A stretch of DNA of 64,000 nt from Mumia sp. Pv4-285 (GCF_041320275.1 NZ_CP162023.1:2914001-2978000), one strand, 5' to 3'; positions 35,997 through 44,110 are shown, numbered from the stretch's first letter. Notes: generated from the letters alone by a model not told the origin. Program-made: numbers and translations.

Positions 35997-37015
35997 CGGC
36001 CGGCCGCGATCGTGAGCTTCGGAGCGGTCGCGACCGCGGCGAACGCCTTGCGTCGGGCAGCACGGCGCCGCAGCCACCACCACACTCCCCCGATGACGAG
36101 AGCGAGCAGCATCGCCGTCACGAGCCAGGGCACGACCCAGACGGTCGTCGACTCCGAGTGCTTGGTGCCCTCGGGGGTCGCCATGGTGACCTTCGCGGTG
36201 ACCCGGTCGACGGCACCGACGCCCTCGACCTTCTCGCGAAGCTTCACCGTCGCCCCCGGCAGCAGGTCGACGATCTGACCGGTCTCGACCGACGACAGCT
36301 CACGCCCGAACAGGCCCGTGAGAGTGATGGCGGCGCTCGGCGAGAGGCGGAGGTTGCCGGTGTTCTTGACGGTGTACGAGACCGTGCCCTTGCCGGCACC
36401 GGACCACGGGAAGACCCCTCGGTCGTGCTCGAGCTGGACGTCGGTCACCTTCAGGGCGGGCATCGTCGGCCCTGCGACCCGCAGGTAGAGGCGCGAGGCG
36501 ACCGCGCGCTGGATGCCGACGTCGATGCCGCCGGACTCGGTGGTGGCCTCGACCGCGCCGTTCAGAGCGACGAGTCCGCCGACGTGGTCGCCGGGAGTCG
36601 CGTTCGCAGGGATCTGGATCGTGATCGGTACGTCGACCTGGGTCCGGCCGACGACCTTCACGGTCTGGACGGGAACCTTGATCCACGCGCCGACGTCGGT
36701 CTGCGGCTGGTCGAGAGGGCGCAGCGCGAAGAACCCGCCCCGCTCGGTGTTGTAGCCGTCTGCTCCGTAGATCGAGAAGGTCAGCGGCTTCTTGGTGAAG
36801 TTCCGGATGCGGACCTTGTCCGTCAGCGTGGTCCCGGGCGCGCCCTCGAGGACGAAGTAGCTGCGCGGGGTCGGCGAGGACGAGTCGGCGGGAGTAGGGG
36901 TGACCGACCAGGCGCCGTTGTCGGCGGCATGCGCAGGCGACGGCAGCAGGGCCGTCGCCGAAGTCAGCATGAGAAGGGCGATGAGAGATCGCGCGAGGCG
37001 CGTCGCGAGGGTCAT
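35993..37015 (-). CDS. WxL-interacting-protein-like (DUF916-type) membrane protein
   Basis: This 340-residue protein has a signal peptide (to about residue 30), two beta-sandwich domains and a C-terminal helix at about 300-320 (VVPWLVTAMLLALVIGGVWWWL) with a basic tail. The opening AWSVTPTPADSSSPTPRSYFVLEGAPGT resembles DUF916, the N-terminal domain of WxL-interacting proteins. The GDHVGGLVAL segment and later VSYTVKNTGN also fit. In Gram-positive bacteria these hold WxL proteins on peptidoglycan. ATG 37015 has GGGAG upstream. The WxL-like gene lies upstream on the same strand, separated by a hairpin. Confidence 0.8.
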   Translation of the reverse strand: MTLATRLARSLIALLMLTSATALLPSPAHAADNGAWSVTPTPADSSSPTPRSYFVLEGAPGTTLTDKVRIRNFTKKPLTFSIYGADGYNTERGGFFALRPLDQPQTDVGAWIKVPVQTVKVVGRTQVDVPITIQIPANATPGDHVGGLVALNGAVEATTESGGIDVGIQRAVASRLYLRVAGPTMPALKVTDVQLEHDRGVFPWSGAGKGTVSYTVKNTGNLRLSPSAAITLTGLFGRELSSVETGQIVDLLPGATVKLREKVEGVGAVDRVTAKVTMATPEGTKHSESTTVWVVPWLVTAMLLALVIGGVWWWLRRRAARRKAFAAVATAPKLTIAAGR

Positions 37016-37053
37016 CGGAAGCTCCCGGTCGGAGGGGTCGGAACCGCCGGAAC

Positions 37054-37083
37054 GGGTGGACGCCGCTGCTGCGGCGTCCACCC
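37054..37083 (-). terminator. Hairpin between WxL-like and WxLIP-like genes
   Basis: GGGTGGACGCCGC (37054-37066) pairs perfectly with GCGGCGTCCACCC (37071-37083) around a 4-nt loop. It lies downstream of the WxL-like gene (stop at 37142) and 39 bp before the next start (37015). It may be a full terminator, or a partial one that sets a higher level for the WxL-like protein. Confidence 0.7.
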
Positions 37084-37141
37084 GGACCGTTACTGCGGGG
37101 TGTTGCGTGTCATGACAGATGACGTGACGTAGGCCCGAGGC

Positions 37142-38869
37142 TTACGACAGCGTCAGCGTGAGGAGACCGGTGTAGGCACCGGCCGCCTGGCTGGAACCGA
37201 CGGCGAGCGAGAGACCGGCGTCGGCGACGGTGTCGCCACCGCTGGTGCCGTTGGCGCCCAGACCGGCCGTCGAGACCGAGCAGAGCGGCAGATCGGTCGC
37301 CGCATCACCGAACGCGCCCGCTGCGCCAGCGGTGACGGTGTCGTCACTGTTGGCGGCTGCGACACAGCTCGGCGTCCACGAGAGCGAGCTCGACGGGATG
37401 GTGAAGTTGCCACCGGACGGCTTCGCCGGGCCGTTGAGACCCGAGAAGCGACCGACGAGCGACCAACCCAGCGTGCCGCCGCGGTAGTCCTTCACCGTGA
37501 CGTCCTGGAGGTTGCCCGTGGAGGTCTGGTCAGTCCCGTCGAGCTGGATGCCCGACATCGTGACCGCGCCCGCGGCCTTCGACATCTTCAGGTCGCCGGC
37601 GACGACGGTCAGGTCGACCGTCTCGAGCAGCGAGCAGCTCCCGGTCGTCGCGAGGCCGACCTTGGCCGTGCAGGAGTCACCCGAGAAGGTGAACGCCTGC
37701 GAGGCGAAGATGACGACCGGCGGCGGCCCGGCAGCGTGCGTACGGCTCGCGCCGATGAACGCCGTCGCAGGATCGTTCACGGTGAACGACTGCGAGAAGT
37801 TGCCCGCGGAGTCGGCCGTGGCCGTCACTGCGGGATCCGACGTCGCCGGCGGCGGGAACGGAGGACCGCTCTGGGTGCTGCTGACGTTGACGGACTGGTT
37901 GGGATCCCAGTTGGTTCCCGACACGGTCACGATCGTGCCCGCGCCGCCACCGACCACATTGGTCGAGACGGTGGGGTTGCCCAGGATCGTGATCGGGGTC
38001 AGGCTGGTCTCGCCGCCCGAGGTGACCTTCAGCGTGCGTGCGCCCGCGGTCGGCGTGGCGGGCACGGGGAGAGTGCCAGTGCCAGTGCCGGCAGCGGAGA
38101 TGGTGACGGACGACGAACCTGCATCACAGCTGTTGCCGCTGGTGTCGCAGAGCTCGGCCGTGCCGGTACCGGCACCCGCGAAGTTGGAGACGCCGAAGCT
38201 GACGACGTCGTTCTTGCGGGCGGAGGTGTTCACCACCTGGTTGCTGATGCCCGAGATGGTCGCCGTGGGGCCGACGGCAGAGAAGTTGGCGCTGACGTTG
38301 GTGTCGACCGGCGTCGTGGCCGGGTTGACACCGTTGGCGACGCCGGTGCTCTGACCGTTGCAGTTCACTCGGGTGAGGAACAGCGGGATGTCGTAGATCA
38401 CCTTGCGGAGCTTCACGGTGGTGCTGCCCGCTGCGGTGATGGTGAACGATCCGGTGATGGTGTCACCGGGGATCACCGCTCCGCCGCCGGCCGAGAAGGC
38501 CTTCGTGACCGCAGGCAGGTTGTTGCCGTTGACCGAGAAGTAGTAGTACGCCGTGCCACTGGCCGGCGGGCCACCGTTCTTCGGTCCCTTGTCGAACACG
38601 AGCGAGAAGTTGCGCGTGCTGCCGACCGTGGTGCCCCCGGTCGTGCTGAGGGTGTAGTCGACGGCGCCCTCACTCCAAGGAGCGAGTGAGGATGACGTGT
38701 TGCTCGCTGGCGTGGTGTCCTCGATGCCGGCTCCACTCGGGGGTGAGTAGACCCAACATCCGCCGGTGGGCGTGACCGCAGATGCGGACCCGGCTCCGAG
38801 GACGACTGCTGTCGTCGCAAGCATGCTGGCACCAGCCAGCAGGGCGACGGCACGGTTCTTCGAAATCAT
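37142..38869 (-). CDS. Secreted WxL-like surface protein
   Basis: This 575-residue secreted protein has a signal peptide (MISKNRAVALLAGASM..., cleavage near GSASA). It is followed by Ser/Thr/Gly-rich Ig-like beta domains (one around TVSGTNWDPNQSVNVSS). The C-terminal domain, about residues 435-575, has DYRGGTLGWSLVGRFSG, LSWTPSC and a final GAYTGLLTLTLS. That closing pattern resembles the WxL surface-attachment domain. There is no LPxTG signal. It is the first gene of the minus-strand surface/import run, and its promoter region holds an AT-rich site shared with the divergent sortase. A ligand-binding or adhesive role at the cell wall is likely; no catalytic motif is seen. Confidence 0.8.
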   Translation of the reverse strand: MISKNRAVALLAGASMLATTAVVLGAGSASAVTPTGGCWVYSPPSGAGIEDTTPASNTSSSLAPWSEGAVDYTLSTTGGTTVGSTRNFSLVFDKGPKNGGPPASGTAYYYFSVNGNNLPAVTKAFSAGGGAVIPGDTITGSFTITAAGSTTVKLRKVIYDIPLFLTRVNCNGQSTGVANGVNPATTPVDTNVSANFSAVGPTATISGISNQVVNTSARKNDVVSFGVSNFAGAGTGTAELCDTSGNSCDAGSSSVTISAAGTGTGTLPVPATPTAGARTLKVTSGGETSLTPITILGNPTVSTNVVGGGAGTIVTVSGTNWDPNQSVNVSSTQSGPPFPPPATSDPAVTATADSAGNFSQSFTVNDPATAFIGASRTHAAGPPPVVIFASQAFTFSGDSCTAKVGLATTGSCSLLETVDLTVVAGDLKMSKAAGAVTMSGIQLDGTDQTSTGNLQDVTVKDYRGGTLGWSLVGRFSGLNGPAKPSGGNFTIPSSSLSWTPSCVAAANSDDTVTAGAAGAFGDAATDLPLCSVSTAGLGANGTSGGDTVADAGLSLAVGSSQAAGAYTGLLTLTLS

Positions 38870-38985
38870 CTACCCGCTCTCCTTCTTCGGGTAGGGGGCC
38901 CCGAGGGACCCGACCTCAAACGCAGTCCTGTCCACTGCATTGCACTCATCGGGAGTACAAGTAGAGATAGGCTGTGCCACACAGC

Positions 38986-39006
38986 CGATATTGTCAATGA
39001 TATATC
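38986..39006. promoter_or_regulatory. AT-rich operator-like site between WxL-like and sortase genes
   Basis: CGATATTGT (38986-38994) followed by a second ATAT half (AATGATATATC, 38996-39006) forms a loose inverted repeat. The same 9-mer appears before the flavin reductase fusion (minus strand near 55070-55078). It is 14 nt upstream of the sortase ATG and 117 nt before the WxL-like start. Confidence 0.5.
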
Positions 39007-39019
39007 CGAGAGGATTTGA

Positions 39020-39691
39020 ATGAACCGGTCCGCCGTGGTAGCGAGAGCGCTTGCGCGTACGACTGCCGAGCTGCTCGTCACCGGCGGTGTCGTCGTCCTG
39101 CTCTTCGCCGCGTACGTGGTCGTCTGGAGCGACGTGCAGACCGCCGCAGCCCAGGTCGAGCTGCGCGAGGACTTCGAGAGCCAGACCCAGTCGGCTGTCA
39201 CCCCGTCCCCCGGCGCCGACGCCACCCCGACGCCCGTGACGGCGCCACCCGGAGACGCGATGGCGGTCATGCGCATCCCTCGGCTCGGTGACGACTGGTC
39301 GTGGGTCGTCGTCGAGGGCGTGTCCGACGAGCAGCTCAACCGCGGCCCCGGGCACTTCCCCGAGACGGCGCTCCCCGGCCAGCTGGGCAACTTCGCCGTC
39401 GCTGGGCACCGCGCGACCCACGGCGAACCGTTCGCGCACCTCGATCGGATGCAGCCGGGCGACGAGATCGTCGTCGGGTCGGTCGGCGTGACGTACACCT
39501 ACGTCGTCGACACGACCGAGATCGTCACCCCCTCGGACGTCGACGTGCTGCTCCCGGTGCCCGGCAAGCCCGACAAGCAGTCGCGCAAGGCGCGCATCAC
39601 GCTCGTGACCTGCAACCCGCGCTGGGGTTCGAGCGAGCGGCTCATCGTCCACGGTCACCTGACCGAGACAGTCATCGGTTCGGAGGTCTGA
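39020..39691 (+). CDS. Class E-like sortase
   Basis: This 223-residue membrane-bound transpeptidase attaches surface proteins to the cell wall. An N-terminal helix (LLVTGGVVVLLFAAYVVVW) precedes a short linker and the sortase barrel. The catalytic residues are visible: His130 in AGHRATHGEPF, Cys198 in TLVTCNPRWG and Arg207 in SSERL. ATG 39020 has GAGAGG 6 nt upstream. Class E enzymes usually prefer LAxTG, while the two surface proteins here carry LPKTGG, so the pairing needs checking. It is divergent from the WxL-like gene and followed by a small membrane protein. Confidence 0.92.
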   Translation: MNRSAVVARALARTTAELLVTGGVVVLLFAAYVVVWSDVQTAAAQVELREDFESQTQSAVTPSPGADATPTPVTAPPGDAMAVMRIPRLGDDWSWVVVEGVSDEQLNRGPGHFPETALPGQLGNFAVAGHRATHGEPFAHLDRMQPGDEIVVGSVGVTYTYVVDTTEIVTPSDVDVLLPVPGKPDKQSRKARITLVTCNPRWGSSERLIVHGHLTETVIGSEV

Positions 39692-39692
39692 C

Positions 39693-39878
39693 GTGTACGC
39701 AGCACTCTGGAGGGTCCTGCCCGGCCCCACCGCCCTGAAGGCGGCGCTGGCCGTCGCCCTCTTCTTGGGGGTCGTCGCCATCTTGTTCCTCGTGGTCTTT
39801 CCCGAGATCGAACCGCTGCTGCCGTTCGACCAGATCACCCTCGAACCCGAACCGACGACGGCGAGCGCAGTCGGCTAG
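39693..39878 (+). CDS. Small membrane protein downstream of sortase
   Basis: This 61-residue protein has one strong membrane helix (ALKAALAVALFLGVVAILFLVVF) and a short acidic C-terminus. GGAGG lies 6 nt before GTG 39693. Small single-helix proteins of this type commonly follow class E sortase genes in actinobacteria; their role is not defined, and a sortase partner is the natural guess. Confidence 0.78.
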   Translation: MYAALWRVLPGPTALKAALAVALFLGVVAILFLVVFPEIEPLLPFDQITLEPEPTTASAVG

Positions 39879-39940
39879 AGCTCGAGGGACGCAACGGCAC
39901 GACATGACGCGTGCTGGGACGTCCCACGAGTACGGGGGTG

Positions 39941-39981
39941 GTGGAACAGTATCTTGTGACGCGGAACACTGTCCTGAGAAA
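39941..39981. promoter_or_regulatory. Two IclR-like half-palindromes (sites D, E) without an obvious target
   Basis: GTGGAACAG (39941-39949) matches site A, and GCGGAACACTGT (39961-39972) matches site C exactly; the two are 20 bp apart, centre to centre. No protein gene starts downstream on either strand: the sortase operon ends at 39878 and the next gene is convergent (40080). They may control a short RNA ending at the hairpin at 40027, or be relics. The rest of the 200-bp gap holds that hairpin only. Confidence 0.4.
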
Positions 39982-40026
39982 TCGGACATAGTTCGCTGTT
40001 CGTAACCTGAGGACGCACCACCGCAA

Positions 40027-40064
40027 CACGAGCCGCCGCCGTCGTCTGCCGGCAGCGGCTCGTG
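40027..40064. terminator. Bidirectional terminator hairpin
   Basis: CACGAGCCGC (40027-40036) pairs perfectly with GCGGCTCGTG (40055-40064). The 18-nt loop contains a second GCCGGC palindrome. It lies between the convergent sortase operon and the 40080-47183 operon. Confidence 0.7.
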
Positions 40065-40079
40065 CGTAGGTCTGCGGGG

Positions 40080-40826
40080 TCAGTGGTCGCGCAGCAGCGA
40101 CCCGAAGCCGTGGACCTTCTCGTCGATGCCGTTGTCGCGCAGCGCCATCCACCAGGTGGCAGCGTTGATCGCGATCACGGGCTTGCCGAGCCACCGCTCC
40201 GCCTCGTCGGCCAGCTCGGTCATGCACAGGTTGGTGCCGCACTGGACGATCGCGTCGACGTCGGGGCCGTCGACCTCGATGATGGCCTCACGCAGCGTCT
40301 GCTCGCTGACATGGGCGATCGCGACCGCGCTCTCGCAGCTGAGCCCCTTGATTTTCTCGACGTCGAAGCCGAGCTCGGTGAAGAACTTGCGGACGTTCTC
40401 GTCGCCGATCGGGGTGTAGGGCGTGACGATGCCGATCTTCTTGGCACCGAAGAGCTGGAGGGCGCGCTCGCACGCCTCTGCCCCGGTGGCGACGCCGAGG
40501 CCGCCGGAGAGGTCCTTGATCTGCTGGACGAACTGACGGTTGCCTTCGACACCGTCCCAGAAGGTCTCGGCACTCATGCCCATGACCATGTAGTCGGGTT
40601 CCATCGTCATGATGCCCTCGACGCAGTCGGCCATCGCGTCGCGGATCTGCACCAGCAGGTTCTGCATGCCCTCGTCGTCGGCGATGCGGCCGTCGCGGAT
40701 CAGGATGCGGCCGTAGTGCGAGGTGACGCCGGGAACCCGCATCATGTCGAACTCGGGCTGGACGATCGTGTTGGTGCTCGGGGCGATCACGCCGAACTTG
40801 CGGCGGTAGCCGAGGCGGTCGGTCAT
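40080..40826 (-). CDS. Maleate isomerase / arylmalonate decarboxylase family protein
   Basis: This 248-residue protein belongs to the Asp/Glu racemase-like superfamily, closest in pattern to maleate cis-trans isomerases. It has GVIAPSTNTIVQPEFDMM at the N-terminus and ATGAEACERALQLFGAKKIGIVTPYTP in the middle. The second catalytic cysteine is in IVQCGTNLCMTELADEAE, followed by PVIAINAATWWMALR. At the first cysteine position (around residue 80) I see MGMSAETFW without Cys. Maleate isomerase converts maleate to fumarate; the missing Cys suggests a different reaction or an altered substrate. Its ATG overlaps the membrane protein stop codon. It ends the operon. Confidence 0.82.
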   Translation of the reverse strand: MTDRLGYRRKFGVIAPSTNTIVQPEFDMMRVPGVTSHYGRILIRDGRIADDEGMQNLLVQIRDAMADCVEGIMTMEPDYMVMGMSAETFWDGVEGNRQFVQQIKDLSGGLGVATGAEACERALQLFGAKKIGIVTPYTPIGDENVRKFFTELGFDVEKIKGLSCESAVAIAHVSEQTLREAIIEVDGPDVDAIVQCGTNLCMTELADEAERWLGKPVIAINAATWWMALRDNGIDEKVHGFGSLLRDH

Positions 40827-41500
40827 GAGAGGGAGGCTCCTTCGGGGACGGAGGGTCGCTCGGCGCGCGGAAGGCGTCCGCGGAGGCGGAGCGCACCGAT
40901 GAGGAAGCAGAGCTGGACGCCGGTGTTCGTGAGCTGCTCCGCCCACTGCAGCGCCTCGGTCTGGTTCGGACGTGCAGCGAGCGGCGGGAGGACGAGCGTG
41001 CCGACGAGGTAGACGATGAAGAGCCAACGGCCGAGCTGGTCGCCGTGGCGCGCGGCGAGAGCCGAGGCCATCGCCCCGACCGCGACCGCCGCGAGGGCGG
41101 CGATCGCCAGCATGGGCGTCAGGTTGCGTGCGGCGCCCGAGATGCAGGCGCCGACGAACGGCACGAGGGCGAACGGCATCCACGAGACGACCTTGCCGAC
41201 GTACACGCTCGCCAGTGCCCACGCGAGTGCGGAGAACCCGATAGCGAGGCAGGGGAACAGCATCTGCTCGAGGAACGGGATCTCGACGCACGGCCCGGCC
41301 ACCAGCAGCTTCCAGACCGCCTTGCCGAGGCCGCCCAGCATGACGACGACGCCGCCGAAGAGCGCACCGACGCGCACGGCAGGCAGTGCCTTGCCCAGCG
41401 CGTTGGCGAGGACGACCAGACCGGTGCCAGCGAGGAGCACGGGGACGAAGTCCTCGAGGGCCAGCGCGAGACCGTACTCGGTGCAGGGATCGATGGCCAT
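40823..41500 (-). CDS. Integral membrane protein, unknown function
   Basis: This 225-residue protein has about six to seven hydrophobic helices with small loops, three early cysteines (PCTEY, GPCVEIP, FPCLAI) and few charges. I recognise no family. The ATG shares one base with the SDR stop codon (TGATG), and the stop overlaps the maleate-isomerase-family ATG. Its position inside an operon with a Rieske oxygenase suggests uptake of a hydrophobic substrate, or electron supply; this is context only. Confidence 0.75.
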   Translation of the reverse strand: MAIDPCTEYGLALALEDFVPVLLAGTGLVVLANALGKALPAVRVGALFGGVVVMLGGLGKAVWKLLVAGPCVEIPFLEQMLFPCLAIGFSALAWALASVYVGKVVSWMPFALVPFVGACISGAARNLTPMLAIAALAAVAVGAMASALAARHGDQLGRWLFIVYLVGTLVLPPLAARPNQTEALQWAEQLTNTGVQLCFLIGALRLRGRLPRAERPSVPEGASLS

Positions 41501-42339
41501 CAGACGACCGCCTTCTCAGGAGTGGGCGCGAAGATGTCGCGCGACCGGAAGCTCGCGGTGAGGAACCGCCCCATCGCCTTCGACCGGGTCAGCCACGCCA
41601 CCTTGGCACCGTGCTTGCGGGCGCCGAGGATCCCGTCGGCCAGCCACGGGGTGACCGTCTCGACCCGGTCACCCAGGATGTTGAAGATCTTGCGGGCACG
41701 CTCGAACGCCTCCGGCTGCCCGTCGTAGTCGTCGAGCAGCAGGTCGGTCGCGACGATGCCCGGAGACAGGAAGCCGATCTTGACGGGCGTCCCCTTCGTC
41801 TCCTTCACCAGTGAGGCCGTCAGATAGCTGACACCGCGCTTGGTCGTGCCGTACGTCGTCATGCCGGGCTGCATCTGACCGCCGGAGCCGAAGCCCTCCA
41901 TGTTCCAGATCCAGCCGCCGCCGGCCTGCGAGCCCATCACGTCGAGCGCGACGGCGCAGCCGTTGACCACGCCCAGCACGTTCGTACGGACCACGGCGTC
42001 GACCACGTCGGCCGGCACCTCGGTCAGCGGGCGACGCGGGGCCGACATGCCGGCGTTGTTGATCCAGACGTCGACCCGGCCGAACCGCGCGATCGCGAGG
42101 TCGCGCAGGGCGACGAGCGAGTCGCGGTCGGTGACGTCGGCGACCTGGCCGGCGACGCTGCCGCCCGGGGCGCTCGCGGAGAGGTCGGCGACCGCCGCCT
42201 CCACGCTCGCGCCCGACCGGCCGCAGACGACGACGCGGCACCCGCGGGCCAGGAGCTCCCGGGCGAGCCCGAGGCCGATCCCCCGGGTCCCTCCGGTCAC
42301 GACGACGACCCTGCCCTCGCTCCCAGGTGGCTCGCTCAC
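41500..42339 (-). CDS. Short-chain dehydrogenase/reductase
   Basis: This 279-residue classical SDR has the cofactor motif TGGTRGIGLGLA, the NNAGMS segment and the catalytic YGTTK (YxxxK). A C-terminal extension ends the protein. Basic residues after the glycine motif (CGRSG) suggest NADP. It oxidises or reduces a ketone/alcohol or C=C. The start overlaps the stop codon of the 42336 gene by 4 bp. In a tetrapyrrole setting it could reduce the formyl or C13-keto group, but this is a guess. Confidence 0.9.
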   Translation of the reverse strand: MSEPPGSEGRVVVVTGGTRGIGLGLARELLARGCRVVVCGRSGASVEAAVADLSASAPGGSVAGQVADVTDRDSLVALRDLAIARFGRVDVWINNAGMSAPRRPLTEVPADVVDAVVRTNVLGVVNGCAVALDVMGSQAGGGWIWNMEGFGSGGQMQPGMTTYGTTKRGVSYLTASLVKETKGTPVKIGFLSPGIVATDLLLDDYDGQPEAFERARKIFNILGDRVETVTPWLADGILGARKHGAKVAWLTRSKAMGRFLTASFRSRDIFAPTPEKAVV

Positions 42340-43334
42340 GCGCTCGGCTCCCAGGTCAGGAGACCGTGCACGAAGTGGGTCGTACGCTCGCCGCTGAGCA
42401 GCTGCCAGACGACGGCGAGATCGCGCGTCTGGGGATCCAGCAGGACCTCGCGTCCCCGGATCTTCTCGACCCCGCGCGCGTCACGGCCCATCAGGTGCTG
42501 CGTGGTGAACAGCGCCCGCCCGTAGGAGATGGCGTTGCCGAAGACGTCGGGACCGTCGTACTGGACGCGGGCGCCGTCGCGGTAGCGCTCGAGCTCGTAC
42601 GACCGCGTCAGGGCGCCGTCCCAGGTGATCGACTGCTTGGCGCGCAGCAACGACAGGGGCTCGTGGTCGATCCGGACCTCGGTCTGGCCGACGGTCGTCT
42701 GAGTCTCGGCATCCTCGACGGAGAGGGTGCCGGTCCAGGCACCGGTCTCCTTGGTCGGCAGGACCTGCGGGATGGAGCCGCGGCGGGTCTCCCCGGCGAT
42801 CCAGTCGTCGACGAACGCCTGCGTCTCCGGGTTGGTCTCGTGGTCGAACGTGCGCTTGTAGACGCCGTTGAAGACCGCGCAGACCGCCCAGCCGTCGTGG
42901 AGCACCGAGGAGTAGACCTGCGTCACGCCGTCCGGCAGCACCTGGTTCCAGGTGCGGAGGTCGGCCTGCCAGCCGGGCGAGTAGTAGTTGGCCTCGACGA
43001 AGTAGCCGTACGGCTGCCCGGTGCCGTAGAAGTCCGGGCCGCAGTAGACGCGGTTCTGGTCGGAGTCGACGATGCCGAAGTCGAAGTTCGCACCGAGCTC
43101 GAAGCGGTTGCGGAGGGGACCGCTGCCCTCGAGGCTGGTGCGCATCCAGTAGCGGGACACCCCGTCCTCGACGACGCTGGCGCGCACGACGTGCTCGTAG
43201 CCGACGTGGTTGCCCTCGGCGTCGAAGAGCGACGGGCGGCCGTGCCACTCCCCCTCGATGCGCTGCTGCCATTCACTCGACGGCACAGCGCTGGTCGTGT
43301 CCTCGCCGGTCTGCGGCTCGGTGGTCGCGGTCAC
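42336..43334 (-). CDS. Beta-rich (lipocalin-like) protein, unknown function
   Basis: This 332-residue protein is rich in aromatic and polar beta strands. It opens with a W-x-G-style segment, WQQRIEGEWHGRPSLFD, and GPDFYGTGQPYGYFVEANYYSPGW lies in the middle. A repeat of similar spacing follows from about residue 195 (GAWTGTLSVEDAETQ). The pattern recalls double lipocalin or DUF3598-type barrels, some of which bind bilins or other pigments. I cannot confirm the family. There is no signal peptide. It overlaps both neighbours by 4 bp, and so is made with the Rieske oxygenase and RCCR-like proteins. A pigment-carrier or lyase role is plausible. Confidence 0.65.
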   Translation of the reverse strand: MTATTEPQTGEDTTSAVPSSEWQQRIEGEWHGRPSLFDAEGNHVGYEHVVRASVVEDGVSRYWMRTSLEGSGPLRNRFELGANFDFGIVDSDQNRVYCGPDFYGTGQPYGYFVEANYYSPGWQADLRTWNQVLPDGVTQVYSSVLHDGWAVCAVFNGVYKRTFDHETNPETQAFVDDWIAGETRRGSIPQVLPTKETGAWTGTLSVEDAETQTTVGQTEVRIDHEPLSLLRAKQSITWDGALTRSYELERYRDGARVQYDGPDVFGNAISYGRALFTTQHLMGRDARGVEKIRGREVLLDPQTRDLAVVWQLLSGERTTHFVHGLLTWEPSA

Positions 43335-44110
43335 TTCTTCACCTCGTTGTCGAGCAGCTGGACACGGACGTCCTCGGCGGCGTCGTCGCCGATCAGGCGG
43401 GCGACCTGCGCCCAGACCTTGTCGACGTCGGGGCTGAAGATGTTGGCTCGGTTGCGGGCGTCACGTGCCGGCAGGTCGGTGTCGGCCACGTCCGCCAGCA
43501 CGGCCTCGGGCACCGGCGAGTCGAGCAGCCCGAACCAGTGCTCGAGGTAGGTCGTGACGGCGGTCTCGATCGACACGAACGCGTCGGCGTCGGCGCGGTG
43601 CACGAGCATCCACGGCGACATGACGGCGTTCTGGCGAGGACCGATCGCGGCCTTGGTCAGGCCCGACCACGTCTCGACCTCCTCGTACGTCTCGGTGAGC
43701 GGGTCGTGCGCCCAGTCGAGGTACGTCAGGTGGGTGCCGAGGTCGGCCCGCGGGATCAGGTCGAGGTGGAAGGCGTACGAGCCCTGGCCCTGGACCGAGT
43801 CGAGCGTGAAGTGCGGGATCGGCAGCCCGTCGCGCGTGAACGCGAAGACCATGTGGCTGTCGAGGCCGATCATCTCCACGGCCAAGCCCACGTAGACGAG
43901 CTTGGCGACGGGCTCCGCGTCGTCGGCCGCGACGAAGACGCGGACCTCGCCGACCGGCGCCGGCGTCATCGGCGAGGTGAGCGTACGGAACGAACCGCCG
44001 TCGTCACCGTTCACCTCGAGCAGACCGCGCTCGGCGACGATGCGCTCCCACGTGCGGTGGCACAGCCCGCTGGGCAGGCTCACGGTGGCTTCGGACTCTG
44101 TCGTGCTCAT
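43331..44110 (-). CDS. RCCR/bilin-reductase-like protein (2 of 3)
   Basis: This 259-residue protein is the most divergent of three related ones. It shares PIPHFTLDSV (97-106) and FHLDLIPRADLGTHLTYLDW (114-133). The D-L-x-P-R-x-D-L run resembles a segment I recall from plant red chlorophyll catabolite reductase. A later WMLVHRADADAF aligns with the serine-proline block of the other copies. I chose ATG 44110, overlapping the Rieske stop codon; earlier in-frame codons lie inside the Rieske gene. Adjacency to the oxygenase suggests it takes the oxygenase product. The family assignment needs a structure or profile search. Confidence 0.6.
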   Translation of the reverse strand: MSTTESEATVSLPSGLCHRTWERIVAERGLLEVNGDDGGSFRTLTSPMTPAPVGEVRVFVAADDAEPVAKLVYVGLAVEMIGLDSHMVFAFTRDGLPIPHFTLDSVQGQGSYAFHLDLIPRADLGTHLTYLDWAHDPLTETYEEVETWSGLTKAAIGPRQNAVMSPWMLVHRADADAFVSIETAVTTYLEHWFGLLDSPVPEAVLADVADTDLPARDARNRANIFSPDVDKVWAQVARLIGDDAAEDVRVQLLDNEVKK

